Source: Gigaspora rosea (lineage: Eukaryota; Glomeromycota; Glomeromycetes; Diversisporales; Gigasporaceae). From it: a stretch of 64,000 bases of DNA. Under the pieces are notes generated by a model. The model did no database searches. It was not told the DNA's origin and saw nothing but the letters and a program-made list of their open reading frames with translations. This document shows, piece after piece, positions 37,416 to 50,360 of the stretch (position 1 is its first letter; every line of letters starts with the position of its first letter). The DNA lies in contig QKWP01000509.1 in assembly GCA_003550325.1 (NCBI GenBank), positions 130,014 through 194,013 on the forward strand, written 5' to 3'. The translations under genes were made by a program, and so were the position numbers.

Positions 37416-38193
37416 CGTATTGTGATAACACACTGTATTGGAATTAACAGTTGTTGTTTCTATCCAATTTAATGTAAGAATTTTGTTGCTGTTGTCGTGG
37501 TTTACTGTAAAAAAAAAAGAAAAAAAAATACGTACGTACGTACGTCGATACTGATGTCAGACTTTCAGTATTTTTATTGATTCATGAATTTCACTATGAT
37601 TTTCCGTAAGAATTTTGTTACAAAATCGATACAAAATACTGTATGTTAAGGTTGATTTGGTACAATCATGATTAACAACTGCTAATGAATTTGAATTGTG
37701 ATGACATTCTTGATCATAACTTGGGTTGTATAACAATTAAAGCATAAAAACTCGATCATATTATTACATTAGTTTTAGCACACTGATCACATTTTGGATA
37801 TAACCATGATTCTATTGGTTGGTAGATCGATATAACTACAAGAATCACCGAAAAAATTAGTAATTATAATCTGGACAACAAAAATTCCGACCAAAAATTT
37901 ACTAAAAATGGAAAAATCTAGAAATCATCTAAATCTTTAGTGGAATGTAATTTTTTCCTAGTTTTTGCTAAATTATTCACTATTTTTATTAATATCATGT
38001 TTTTTTTTTTATCTATTGCGAAGCAATTGTTCTTGTACTTGCACTTGCGTTTGTTCTTGCACTTGCACTTGCATTGTTCTTGAACTTAACAAAACGCTTT
38101 CAAATTTGTGAAGTATTTGATTGACATAGCTATTTATAATATTATAGTATTGTATCGCATTATTACAACCATAGTATTATGATATTACAACTA

Positions 38194-38451
38194 TAGATGG
38201 GGGTGAAATTACTCTTCATAATAAGATGTTTTTGTTGAAATTGTTGAAATTACTTGATGGTGAAATTGGTGAAATTAGTTTTTCAATATTAAAAATTAAT
38301 TTAAATTATGTCAAAAATTAATAAAAACTAAGCTAAATCAAATACAATAATTGTTTTAGATTTAATTTATAAAAATATTAAAAATGTTAAAATTATTGTT
38401 GAAATTATTGTTGAAATTAAAAAAATTGAAAATGAATTTCACCCCCAACTA
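38194..38451. mobile_element. TA-flanked MITE with GTTGAAATT repeats
   Basis: The ends TAGATGGGGGTGAAATT and (reverse complement) TAGTTGGGGGTGAAATT lie between TA dinucleotides. The interior repeats gttgaaatt on the left and its relatives on the right. Confidence 0.65.
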
Positions 38452-38479
38452 TAATTACAACATTACCAGTTACGGCATT

Positions 38480-39110
38480 AGGTTCTGTGCCGTAATTATA
38501 TGGTAGAATGCCGTAATGCCGTTGTGAGACCGGAAATGTGACCTGCAGCCGGCACGTTTCTGCGTGACCCGGGAAGTCCGAATTTAGGCATACCGGCGGA
38601 ATTCCTAGAATTCCTGGAATTAGTGGAATTCAGGGGATGTCAGTAATATCACGAATAATAATAATACGGGTGATATCAAGGATTATAATAATAACAATAA
38701 TGATAATGATAAAGAGAATTCTGATGTGTAAAAATAGAACTCGAGTTATTATAAATAAAGGCCGTTTGGCCCTTTGGGGACGATATTGAATCCCACCTTT
38801 GCTTAATAAATCACATATAACATAATAAACGTTCCTTTATTGTCTTTATTAAATAAACACAAGTACATATTCGGTACATAATAAACTTATACATTCGTGA
38901 ATCGCTATACTACGCTTATTCTTGACTAAGCTATCCCGAAACTCTGCCCAACCACTCGCCCAAATCTAACACGCCTCTTTCGACCCAAATTTACCCATTG
39001 CCGGTTGTACGAAACCGATCTCGTGATCCATCGACGGACCCTCCGATTTCCCGATTCCTCACCGTAATGCCGCAATGCCGTAATTCAGTAATTCTACCGC
39101 CAACACTAAT
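38480..39110. mobile_element. GCCGTAAT-repeat MITE split by an LTR
   Basis: Blocks of gccgtaatgccg lie at 38500-38522 and 39062-39085. The outer ends TAGGTTCTGTGCCG and (reverse complement) TAGTGTTGGCGGTAG resemble the hAT-like termini elsewhere. No matching 8-bp flank was found. Confidence 0.4.
38523..39061 (+). mobile_element. Probable solo LTR fossil
   Basis: A 539-base unit starts TGTGAG and ends CTCA between ccgt flanks (38519-38522 and 39062-39065). It is more GC-rich than its surroundings. It contains a TATA-like box (tataaataaagg near 38750) and downstream aataaa signals, as an LTR would. No internal region or second LTR is present, so I read it as a solo LTR of a retrovirus-like element. 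Family is not determined. Confidence 0.4.
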
Positions 39111-39130
39111 CACGCCACGATGATCATTTT

Positions 39131-39249
39131 GTGTTTCGGGCGAAATTATTTTTCAAATCCGAAACATTTCGCCCTATAAGTCCGATACCGTTTCGCCCAA
39201 TTTGATCTGCAAATGATCTGCAAATTCGGGTTTCGACCGAAACACTAGA
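39131..39249. mobile_element. Short hAT-like MITE with CGAAA motifs
   Basis: The right end reverse complements to TAGTGTTTCGGTCGAAA; the left end reads TGTGTTTCGGGCGAAA. Flanks share gatcat. The interior repeats tttcgccc/gggcgaaa motifs. Confidence 0.5.
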
Positions 39250-39669
39250 TCATACCTAAATAAGAAAATAATAAATAAAAATTTGAGCATAGCACTGGAT
39301 AAATCCAAATCTGAGCATGAATGCAATACTTTTCGAGTGCACGAACTTGTCTTCTAGAATCAGATTTCCAAATGAGTGACGCCAAGAATAATTTGGGACT
39401 TCAATCATATAAAATTTATATGAATCAAATTCCATTTTCCCTTGGCGTAATTCAAATTTGGTATATTCCCGGTATCTAAATCTGAAGATAGCTTGATAAT
39501 CGATATTTCGTTTTGGCTGGATTACTAATATAGTTAATTTAGCTGATTATTATCTCCTGAATTTCTTGGATCTATCAATAAAAAGAGTATAAATAATTAA
39601 GTTAATAAGAACCTTCCGTCAGATAATGACAACAGGAAACAAAACAAATAAAATTTTCAATATTTCATC

Positions 39670-40708
39670 ATGAGCAACACATAACTCAAGTTGCAACTAT
39701 TGCAGGTGGCACTGGTTTTTTTTTCAATATAGCAGATGCTTGTTTGAATGATGGTTCTTATGAAGTTAAGATTCTTCGAAAGAAACCCGAATCAATGCCA
39801 ATTTGTTAGCTTCCAAAGGCGCTGAAGTTATTTATGTTGACTATAATAACAAGAATGATCTTGTTAAAGCTCTTGAAGGAACCGACGTTATTATAAGTGC
39901 TATAGGCCGTACTAAGGAGTTATTGGTCTGTCAGCGTGCTCTTTTAAATGCTGCAAAAGTAGTTGGTGTAAAAAGATTCATTCCGTCTGATTTTGGAGCT
40001 TAATTTAAAGAGACAATGTATTATAATTTTTATTATCACATAATTTTAACGTTCTGATTTAAATTTTCCCCTTTGGTAATACTTTTGTTTTAAAAAATTA
40101 TTTTCTTGCAATAAAGTAATGGAATGCATCAGATCCTCAAGCCTAAAGATGAATTTTTCAAGAATTGAAAAACAGCGGGGGATCGAATACACTATTATTA
40201 GGAATGGGATATTCTATGAAGGTCTTGTAGAAATGGGATTCGATTATAAAAACAAGAAAGCCACGTTCTATGGTGATGGTAGCACAAAGGTAACCGGCAC
40301 TTCTTGTGCTGACATTGGCAAATATACTGTTGAGCCTCTTAAATTACCTGAGGCTCGTAATGGTACTATTAGAGTTGCTGTTTTTGTTTTAACATTGAAT
40401 GAATTGCTTAAAAAGTTTGAGCAAATTACTGGTAATTTTCATCTTAATAAAATATTCAAGTTTTATCACTTCTTATGTTGGTCCCACACAACTAATCTTT
40501 TTTGCTTTTAGACGCAAAATGGGAAGTTTCCAATGATTTTACCTTAAGACAAAGATATAAAAATAATATTGCCCCAGTTCTTACAATTGAGGATGATTTC
40601 CACGCTTATTTAATTGACAATTTAGATATCAAAAATTTACATAACGATAAATTTAGCTTCACTCCTCAACCTATTTCTGAGGGCATCAATGCTCTTGTGA
40701 AAAATTAA
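39670..40708 (+). pseudogene. NmrA-like / isoflavone-reductase-like pseudogene
   Basis: Segments match an NAD(P)-binding NmrA-type reductase: VATIAGGTG near the N-terminus, ASKGAEVIYVDYNNKNDLVKAL, DVIISAIGRT, VGVKRFIPSDFGA, IEYTIIRNGIFYEGL, TSCADIGKYTVEPL, and a C-terminus ending NALVKN. Introns are proposed at 40018-40116 and 40432-40511 (80 bp, GTAATT to TTTAG; joins in phase as ITDAKWEV). It is broken: the start frame stops after MSNT, a shift lies near 39795, GA-TAA interrupts FGA(Y)FKET near 40001, and one or two shifts lie near 40165. The Gly motif reads GGTGFFF, missing the third glycine expected for nucleotide binding. Sequencing errors could explain some breaks but not all. Confidence 0.75.
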
Positions 40709-41133
40709 TACTAGTAAATAAAATAGGAACTTTTGTGAAACCTTAAATTTGAACTGAAAAACCCAAGTTTTTATTGTAACTTATTTATAATTTACTGTAA
40801 ATTCATGTTATAGAATAGTATGTGTGTAAACAATATTGTATATGTTTCAATAAAATTATTTTTTGATTTTTCACCATATTATTTAAAGCTTCATTGAAAA
40901 CCAATCATTCGTATAGTATCTAATTGTATGTAAGTCAAGTGTTCTTGAATTTATATATAATGTGGTTGAAACCTTTATTTAAGACTTATTATTATATATT
41001 AATATAAATGAATTAGTATTCGGCACATTCAAACAAAAATTTGACAGTAAAATATTTCAATCATAAATCAAGTATATATGAACTTATGTATGTATACAAG
41101 TGTAAATGGAGCCTTTACAACTTTGACAAGGCT

Positions 41134-41226
41134 AAGTGAGGGATTAAACCTCCAAGTGAGGGATAGAAACCCTCAGCAAGGGATTGAAACCCCCAGTGAG
41201 AGATTGAATCCCCAAACGAGGGATTA
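41134..41226 (+). repeat. ~22-bp minisatellite
   Basis: About five copies of agtgagggattgaaaccccc with variants. Confidence 0.85.
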
Positions 41227-42198
41227 AGAATTAAAAATATATAATATTCCGATGTATTGATTTATGTTAATAAAGAGAACCCTATAACCCGTAATTATGT
41301 GTATTAGTTTATTGAGTGTTTATTGATTGACAATTTGACCTTAATCACTTTTGTTCACGATCGAAGTTAAATTGGTTCAAAACCCTATTAAGCTCTCCCC
41401 CGATCGTGATTCGGTTCTAAAATCACTAAACCAATCAGATCGACAATATTCGCAACAACTGCTAATGGTATTGATATAGTCGTTATAAGTATTAGATTAT
41501 TCAATATTTGAAAATTTCTGTCAAAAAGAAAATTATAAGTGACAAGAGCATTAATATAAACTCTGCATTATTTGGGGAACTATTTTTAAATGCATACTCT
41601 GGGTACATTTTAATTAAATGTCTGCCCCATATCCCCAACTAGAAATCTAAAATATGACCTTTTCCCGTTATTTCATCAAGGATGTACTGCCTCTACTAAT
41701 GGTGCCCCCGGAAACCCTTGCTGCTTTGAATATTTCGTTTAAAAAATTGTCTTTTTGCAGACAAAAATCAATGTCTTTACCGCCTCCCATTTTCTGGAAT
41801 ATAGGATATTATCATTGTAACGACGAACTATTAAGTTTGCTGTTATATTCCATGGGATATCCTCCTCATTTTGCTCAGCGATGTCAAAAAAAAATTATTC
41901 CTTTCATTTTACAGTACTTGTACCTGGATCCGGTAATATGAGAACCCGAAGGGCCCTCTAATAACCAAGAATTTATCTCTTATACCAAGTATTTAAATCT
42001 ACATGCGGATTCTGCGGCCCGCAGATTGAAGATTCATTCCACAATCAAAGGATTTATTATGTGTAATCCGTGTTACAAATACTTTTTTTGAATCTTTATT
42101 ACGTTAACAAAATATACCAGCATATTACAGTATTGGATAAATTTGAATTTTATCCCTGTTGTGGGAAAATCAATAATACTTATTTTTTTGGTGTTGAT

Positions 42199-42350
42199 AT
42201 AATACTGTATATATCAAATCTGAATGTATAAATGCTCCAACTTTTTGCACCTGGAAATATGGTAGGGAAAATCTTATACTGTATATATCAAATCTGAATG
42301 TATAAATACTCCAACTTTTTGCACCTGGAAAATGGTTAGGGAAAATCTTA
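42199..42350 (+). repeat. Tandem duplication, ~75-bp period
   Basis: Two copies start atactgtatatatcaaatct and include ccaactttttgcacctgg, with a few differences. Confidence 0.85.
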
Positions 42351-45300
42351 TTATAAATATCCTTTTTTTTTCGCGTTAAGGTTAGGGTTGTAAATTAATA
42401 TAATTATTTTTATAATGTAAATTATGAATATGTAACTTAAATAAAAGTTATTAATATTTCTGAAAGATTAAAATGAAAATTTGTACGTATAGTATAAAAT
42501 AGATAAGCCACTAAACGATAAAAATTTTGGAAGTGCATATAATCTACAACTACGATTGAGCTTTAGGGGACTAAATAGATGCCTCAAAATTCACATCTTG
42601 CGACTAGCTAATACTGTTAGCCCTAAAATTACCCTAAAATTACTATTGGGTAGGTATATCACGGGATATTCAAAATCACGAAGTCACGAAGATCACGAAG
42701 ATATTAGTGATCTCATATATCACATATATATCTTCGATATATAGTTGATCTCATAGATATATTCGATCTCGAACTATGTAATAAAAATGTATTAATACTT
42801 TGAGTCTCTCCTGAGACAAAATAGTTGTCTACTAAGCAGTTGCATATTAAATAATTCACTTATTCTAATAAAGAATCGTGTCCTCATACACTGATTTATT
42901 AAATAGACTGATACTCGTGTCTTCATACACATGTAAACCTGATTACACGATTATAATCATTAAACAACTTAACGATATTGATCACATGATTACTGTGAGA
43001 GTCTTCACATTTCCCAAGGTTAGTTATCGTTTATTATAAACTGTTTACGACCATTTGTATCTTTATATACATTTAGCTGTTTTGCCTCTTTTGTAAAAGC
43101 GAATCACATAAAACCTCTTAATAAATGGATATTCAATGTATTGAATACTAAGCATTCATTTATTATCAACATAGTTCATCCAAATTGGTTTAAGAGGTAA
43201 TTTGAGTATAACAATACTAAGATTTGAAATCTACTATATAAATTTCAATTTTAAAAAATATAAGGTAGAAAGGAGTAATTTGATGAAGGTAAAAAAACTT
43301 AATTATTTAATATTAAAAATTTTTATTTTTATATTAAAGTTTAGAAAAAATGTGCTTGTCACTAGAAGTAATATGTAATATATGATCAAAACAAACATAA
43401 ACATGTATAAATTTATTATCATTAGGGTTAGGGTATAGTTAGAGGAAAGATTAGCCTAGAGGTAACTATATAGTAAAATTTCACAAGAAATTTTTTTTTT
43501 GCTAGAAAATTGGGTGGTTTAATAGTCAAAATTTTTTCATTATTGTGATATTTTTGAAAATAGCGTTTTTTGCTTTGTTTTCATATTATATGATTAGGTA
43601 TAACATTACATCTAATCTTGATTCTTATTGGCATGGAACTGTCACTGCTGGTAACAAGTAGATTTACTTAAAGTTTTATTATTTATTAGATAACATCACT
43701 TAATTTCATTAATCAAACCACTCATTATCTGATTCACTTTTCATTTATCATAAAAAACTTATTTCATTATCTTTTTTTCTTTCTTGAACTTCTATCCATA
43801 ATACCTTACAGCTTATTTCCTTGTTTATTAATTAAAAATTGCACTATACCAAAAAAACAAAAAAAAAAAAAGTTTCAATACCACTTTTTTTACCTATACT
43901 AAATCTTATTTATTCATATATCTACAGTAATATGTATAAAATATTCATTAAAAAATATCATTCCAGTATCATTAGTTCCAGACTAACTAATAATTCAAAT
44001 AATTTCTTTGATACAAAGCATAATGTTTTCATTATAGATTACAGCTTTTCCACAACTTTCTATACAAAAATAAATTATTACAAGATTCTAAAAAGCTCAA
44101 GACTTATTCAGTAGTAATGCAAGAACAGAAAAATTCATGTGCTAAGTACTACTATGTTTAAACTTTTGAGATTTCAAAGAATTTTCTATGTACTGTTGCA
44201 GATTAATGACATGGTTCTAGCAAAATTATTACTTAATACTATATACAATACTGCAATAGTACTTGACAAAATAAATAAAAATATGCTATAGTTGATCCTT
44301 CCTAACTGATCCTGTCAAAACTAATAACCTGCTATAATCAGTTAAAAATCAATCTACCATACATGTTTTATAATTAATACCTGATAACCTGTCATTTCTG
44401 ATATCTGGTAGTCTTTATATCTAAGTTCCCAATAGTGTCATATGAATATATCCAATCAAATTGCATAAAACTTACTGTTTTTATAGGATATAATGTACAA
44501 ATATTATATGATATTGGTACATGCAAAATTATGTGATTTGGTATGTGGTTTGTATATTAAATACTAAAATATTATTGGTCAATCCATATCAATCTTTTAC
44601 ATAATATTTTTTAAATCCAATACCTTCCCAAATCTGATACAAAACCTGTTCACTATGCATACTAGTTTGGGGAGGATTGACTGTATATACTTTAAAAACA
44701 ATCATAGTTTGTATAATGTTAGACAAATTCTTCAATTGTATAGATGAGTTAGGAATAACAATTTCATTGAATTGGTTAACAAAATAAACTCTGTTAATCC
44801 AATGCATAGAATAAAAGAAAATATTTCTTTCTGTATAAATAAATAAAGTTTTTTTTTAATATTAGCAAGAGTTAATTTTAATATTTAATACTTATTTTAA
44901 TAATTTTTTTGTAAAAAAAAAGAAAAGAATCTTAAAATAGTGTTTATTTTGGCAAGTTGCATAATATACTTACTATGGTGCAAGAAGCCTATACTTAACA
45001 TGTTTCAATTTTTAAATCACTATAATTTTTTGTGCAAGAGGTTTTTTAAAAAACTAACTAGTAACTTTGTAGAGCAATATTAGTTCTATAATTTACCAAA
45101 TATTTCTTTGAAAACCCTTCTTTATAAAAAGTTGATGTGTTTTAAAGATTACTATTGTTTTATATATAATTACTATGTGCTTTAATTTAACTAACTTTAA
45201 AGTGTTATAACTTTTTATAAAGGCAACATTTTAAAAATCTGACTAGTAACTTCGTTCATTATAATAAGCTCTACAAATTTGCCAAATATTTTTTAAAAAT

Positions 45301-45429
45301 ATTGTCTCTACAAAAAGTTGATGCATTTTAAGGGTAGAGGGTACTATTTTAAAATTATATATAAACTTAATAGTAAATTTTTTTAATATTTAATTTTATA
45401 AAAAAATTATAATAAATAAACTAATCATA

Positions 45430-46160
45430 GCCGAAATACCGGACGTCGACCTTAGTGACAAGGTCTACCAACCTGGCCGCCGGATCAGGTACCGGAGGAA
45501 AAGGCTATACTATAGAAGTAGATACCAGGGGGAGAAAAACCATAGTGGCACCTAATGCCGGGTAGATCAACCCTTCCGGGCCAACTGGATTGGAAGTCTG
45601 GAAAAACCGGAGAAGGACCGGTAGGAAAGTGATAGTGGGTACCAGAGTTGGAGCGAACCTTATAAGGGCAGAAGTAGGTAATAGTAGCAGTTGGGTATCC
45701 CCCGACTGCAAGATGTTCGCCTCGGTGAATGTGTAAGTTACTGAAGTGTAGGTATTACCTGGGTGGGACAGGGACTGCTCTACCAAGTTTTCTGCGAGGA
45801 TACAGAATTAAAATGGGTCCTAAGAATGACAGATAAGCATCCGGAACTGGCTGACTGACTGCTTATGTAACAGGCCTGTTCCGGTGATACAGGATGGGTT
45901 GGCAGGAGGAGCAGGGATCAGAGGGTTTAAATAGGCAATCCCCTAGTCGGTTTGCAGATATGGCAGCTAGTGTGGAACCCACGAGGTAACCTTCGGGCGG
46001 GCTACTTAAATTAGATGACCAAAAGTTGTATGTGTGGCTAGTTGTATCCTCGTCAATGTAACAAATGCAGGTGGCCCTTAGTAGGACACTGACCCAAAAT
46101 ATCCTGAATAAAAAATTCCTCAGTCCCAAGGCAGACACTTGAAAAAAAAATAAAAAATAA
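45430..46160 (+). mobile_element. GC-rich retroposed insert of unknown origin
   Basis: This 731-base block is near 50% GC in a strongly AT-rich setting. It ends with aataaa about 25 bases before an A-rich tail (46143-46160). A 16-bp direct repeat, aaataaactaatcata, flanks it (45414-45429 and 46161-46176). These are marks of a polyadenylated RNA inserted by LINE machinery. Plus-strand frames give partial protein-like stretches (for example LAAGSGTGGKGYTIEVDTRG) with stops. Minus-strand frames read backwards from the tail and are unlikely. No tRNA or 5S head was seen. It could be a processed pseudogene, a non-tRNA SINE, or the 3' end of another LINE. Confidence 0.7.
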
Positions 46161-46176
46161 AAATAAACTAATCATA

Positions 46177-49100
46177 TTTTGAGCCAAGTTTGTAAAGATT
46201 CTAATGATAGTAAAATTATTAAAATTGGTCAAAAACTCAGTAGGATATGAAATTTTAAAGATTGGATATTAAAATTTAATAATCAAACTAACATATAAAT
46301 TTACATAAATTGACAAATCAGCATTAGCAATTTTGTGCAACCCAGAAAATTTTTGGCCAACTCAGAAAAACTTTATGATATATACAAGTATATTTTTTAA
46401 AATATAATAATAGTTCAAAATTTTACTATAATAGATAAATTGTTTTATTTATATTTTGTAAAATTTTATAAAAATTAGTTGTAATTTAAAAAAGTTTTAT
46501 TAGTAGCATATGTCAATTTTATATGAAAATTTCAAAATACCATATAAAAACTATATAAAAATAATCTACGTACCCTCTACTCTTAAAGTTATACTATTTT
46601 ATTGTCTAGTATAGGCTTTTTGTACCATATAAACAAGAATACTATAGGTTTCTAGTGTTTTTAGATTTTTGGATTATTCTTAAAAAATAATAGTCAGATC
46701 CTAAAGAGGGCTAGTTGCATAGCTAGCAGTTAAATGGTTATTATAGTAACTGTTAGTAGCTTTACTAATTATATTTTTTTCCAAAATAGATTTCTTTGGC
46801 CAGCCAAAAAAATAGCCAAAAACAGTAAATTCAGCTAATTTCATATGTTTTTTTGGCCAAATTGTCCAATTTATTGGCTAAAAAGGCCAAACAAATTTGG
46901 TTTGGCTGGAAAAAAAAAATTGACAACACTGCTTTATTGTATTTTTTATATTACCTATTAAAATTTTTTCAAGATCCTCATTTATTTTTTATTATTATAT
47001 AAAAGCCATTACTGACCACCTTACTAAAAGCTATCTGAATTTCTGTGAAATTAACTTTTATCAATAATATTGTATTATAAAACCAGCTGCCAGTATATGT
47101 TTTGCATTTTTCTATATCTCTATTCAATTCTAATTGATTCTTTTAATCAGAATTCTCAACTTCCCCTCTAAATTGGAATTGAAATAAATAAAATAAGCTT
47201 TGAGACAAATATATAATTTTTTTTACTAGAATAAATTACTTACATATTTATCCAAAATATACTATTTATATCTAAAAAGGCTTCTTTTCAAAGTTGATTA
47301 ATATTTTTACTATGATATGCATATTCTGATATATTTGCATCTATTAAAACATATAAGTATATTTGAAAACAAATTAAACTAACAATAAGAATAGTATTAT
47401 TAATATTTCATTGATCAAATAGAGTATAATTATAACTTATAGTTAAAAATATTATTACAAGGCTGTAAACACTTGTTAATCCATTCAATATTCAATTTCT
47501 TATGAAAATGTAATTATCTTCAAATAGAACTTGACTTATAATAAACTAAACTTTATTTAAGTCAATATAACAACTGATTATATTTTATAAAATAATGGTT
47601 TGTAGTTTTTCAAAAGTAATTGAAAATTGTGTTGAAGTAATAGAAATAAATTTATATTTTTTTCTTTGATCTAGATTATATAATTTATTGTTTGTGTAAA
47701 TAACAATTATAGTAATTAATAATAAATCAAAAAAACTTTATTTTTCTTCAGCTCAATTTTATTACTGCCTATTCCTGTTTAGTATATAAGTATTTAATAG
47801 AACTATATATATGCAACTCTTGTAAAAAGATGATTTATATTTAGTAATTTCTTTTTGAATTTCATAAGTCTCTGTTATACCTAAAAAGGGGTTGTTAAAT
47901 AATAAATAGTAATAAATATAAAAACATCAGACCTCTGCTAATAGAAACTTTTAAGTGCTTAAATTTTGTATATTAAAATTAACACTGTTTTTATTTTCAT
48001 TAAAATTTACTAGATTATCAAAGCCATTAGTGGTTTCTTTATTCTGACAAACAAAGAAATAATCATTTATCTTTTGTTTGCTTAATTTTTTCATTGTTTT
48101 AAAAATAATTATAAGAAAAAAACTTATATTTTTTGATTTATTATTTGTTCCAAAGCCCTCTTTTGCATATTACTTATACTCTATTCTTAAGTGCTTGTTC
48201 TGCCCACTATTTAGATACATCATTTGGAATTTTAATCTATAAAAAATTAAAAAAATTAAAAATATGAGCAAACGGTTGGATGCTTTTATAGCCTAAACTC
48301 TATTATAGTTTGTTCAGTTACAATCTAAGTTACATATTCTAGAGCAAAAGTCTTTTAAAAAAACCCTGGATATCTAGTACAGAGATTATACATTATGCTT
48401 TTTAACAAAAACTTCTGAAATTTGAAAAGAAGAAAACAGTTTTTGGCAATTATCTTGGCATCTAGTAGTCCAATTTAAATGATCTTTTTTTTAAAAATAA
48501 AGCTCTTAGTGAGGTGCATCCATCAGCAAATTTGATATACTGTATTTGTATGTAATAGCACACCTCTGCACACTATTTTGGGTCCCTGTACGTTAATTTG
48601 AAGTGTGCATGCACCTTATTTTGAGTAATAATATAATTTTTTAAAATTCTGTACAATATTTAAAATAACATACATGAGTGCAATTACTGTAGTTAATTTC
48701 ATAAATATTATTAGTTTTATAAATATTTTTTATATTTCATTCTTTGTTTGAATGATTAGAACACTTTTAGACATAAACCAATTTTTTTAATATATTACAA
48801 TTCTTAACATATTTATAATAGAGCTATATTAAACATTTTAATATCTAAAATTTTGTGTAAAAATCGAAATTTAAAAAAAAGGTTTAACATAATTATATAT
48901 AAATAGTTTAAAAGTAGTTTTAGGTTAAAAAAATAAAGTTATTTCATCTAAAAATATTTTAATACTAGCAATAGTAATTTATATAGTAATAAACTAACTT
49001 GAATACTTGCGTACATTATTAAAAAAAAAATAATAATAGTGAAGTGAAAGGTTTTTACACCTTACAAATATCCTAATCATGCATGCACAATATACTCTTA

Positions 49101-50317
49101 ATTATTGTTATTAGTTATGCTGCACAACTATTATATATCATACAATAATTCTAAACCAAACTAAAATAAGTTAAAATTAATATTAATATTGTACATATAT
49201 ATGTACATATGTACATATATACATATATATATACTTAAATATATATGAAAATATATAAAGAAAAAAACCTGTTATCAATATTTTTATAATTTTTCTTCAA
49301 AATCTGTACTGTACTAGTAAGCAATAAATAAACAAATTGACCAAATAATATTTAGAAGTTGTGAAAATTATTGTTACAGATCATAATTTAAAATGAAATT
49401 TATATTTTCTACTTAACCTGCTAACCTTCTAAAACCCACTAATACTTGTTTATTATAACTTTCTTTAAAAACTAACTCCAACTCTAACCCTAACTCTAAA
49501 AAATGCACTTCAAAAAAATTTATTTTTTGAGATTTTTATACTATAATTTCATTTTAATCTGGATTTTATTTTAATCTGCGATAATTAAGTAAATTATTAG
49601 AATTGAATGAAGTAATGTATTTTGCATTTACAAATCATAGATCAACTTATTATTTAATAAGCGAATATAAATTTACCTAGTAATTAGATAATTTTTAATT
49701 GTTATCATAAATAATAGTGTATTATTAAGAAAAAAATTGTTAAATATGAAGGCTCTTTGCTTTTTTTATAAATTTAATACTTACTAGTACATACTAGTAT
49801 AGTTTGAAGCTCTTCTTAAATCTGTTTCAATTTATAACAGTAGTATTTATTGTGGTTTTGTTATTTATATTATAAAGAAATAATTAAAAATGAGCAAATT
49901 ATATAAAAAAAATAGGTGTGTAGTATTTTGGGATACGCATGGGTGGTATTTTGAGTAAAAAAAGCCAAATTTTTGAAAAAGTAAAAATTCAAATTAACAC
50001 CCTGGCCCACTATTATGCGCAAATATAGTATAGATATATATCAAATACTAACTTGTAAGATATATATAAACACCCTTGCCGATTTCTATCAATTGTAATA
50101 GTAATTGATATATATTTGATGAAGATATTAATCGATATATAACCAATATATTAATAGTAATTGTCCGAAGGACACTTACAGGTAGAGCAATAGTACACCC
50201 GATGTTCGTGTGTTAGCAAATTCTGAATCCTGATTGGCTAGATCAGGTGTAACATAAAAAAAACAATCAAAACAATAGAAAACTGATGGTTATTGGCTAG
50301 ATCAGTGTAATATTTTA
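46177..50317. other. 4.1-kb AT-rich stretch without gene
   Basis: No frame or RNA recognised. There is a short ta/tgta dinucleotide stretch near 49195-49250. Near the right end, two related segments containing ttggctagatca (50235 and 50293) may belong to a dispersed repeat. Confidence 0.5.
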
Positions 50318-50360
50318 TATGGGGTGTCTCCTATTAAAAGGGCACATTTTTACAATTTTT

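Larger units (their letters stand above)
40709..45413. other. Gene-poor AT-rich stretch
   Basis: It holds an aataaa signal at about 40850 after the NmrA-like gene, a ~22-bp minisatellite (41134-41226) and a tandem duplication (42199-42350). A frame at 41654-41941 has near-normal composition but no recognisable motif. The opposite strand there also has short open stretches, so I cannot choose. The rest looks empty. Confidence 0.4.

Noticed and set aside
41134-41226. CRISPR-like spaced repeats
   Set aside because: The units are contiguous with no unique spacers, and the genome is eukaryotic.
45505-46138. Two minus-strand frames in the GC-rich insert
   Set aside because: The insert's tail and AATAAA show the RNA ran on the plus strand, so minus-strand frames are likely antisense shadows.
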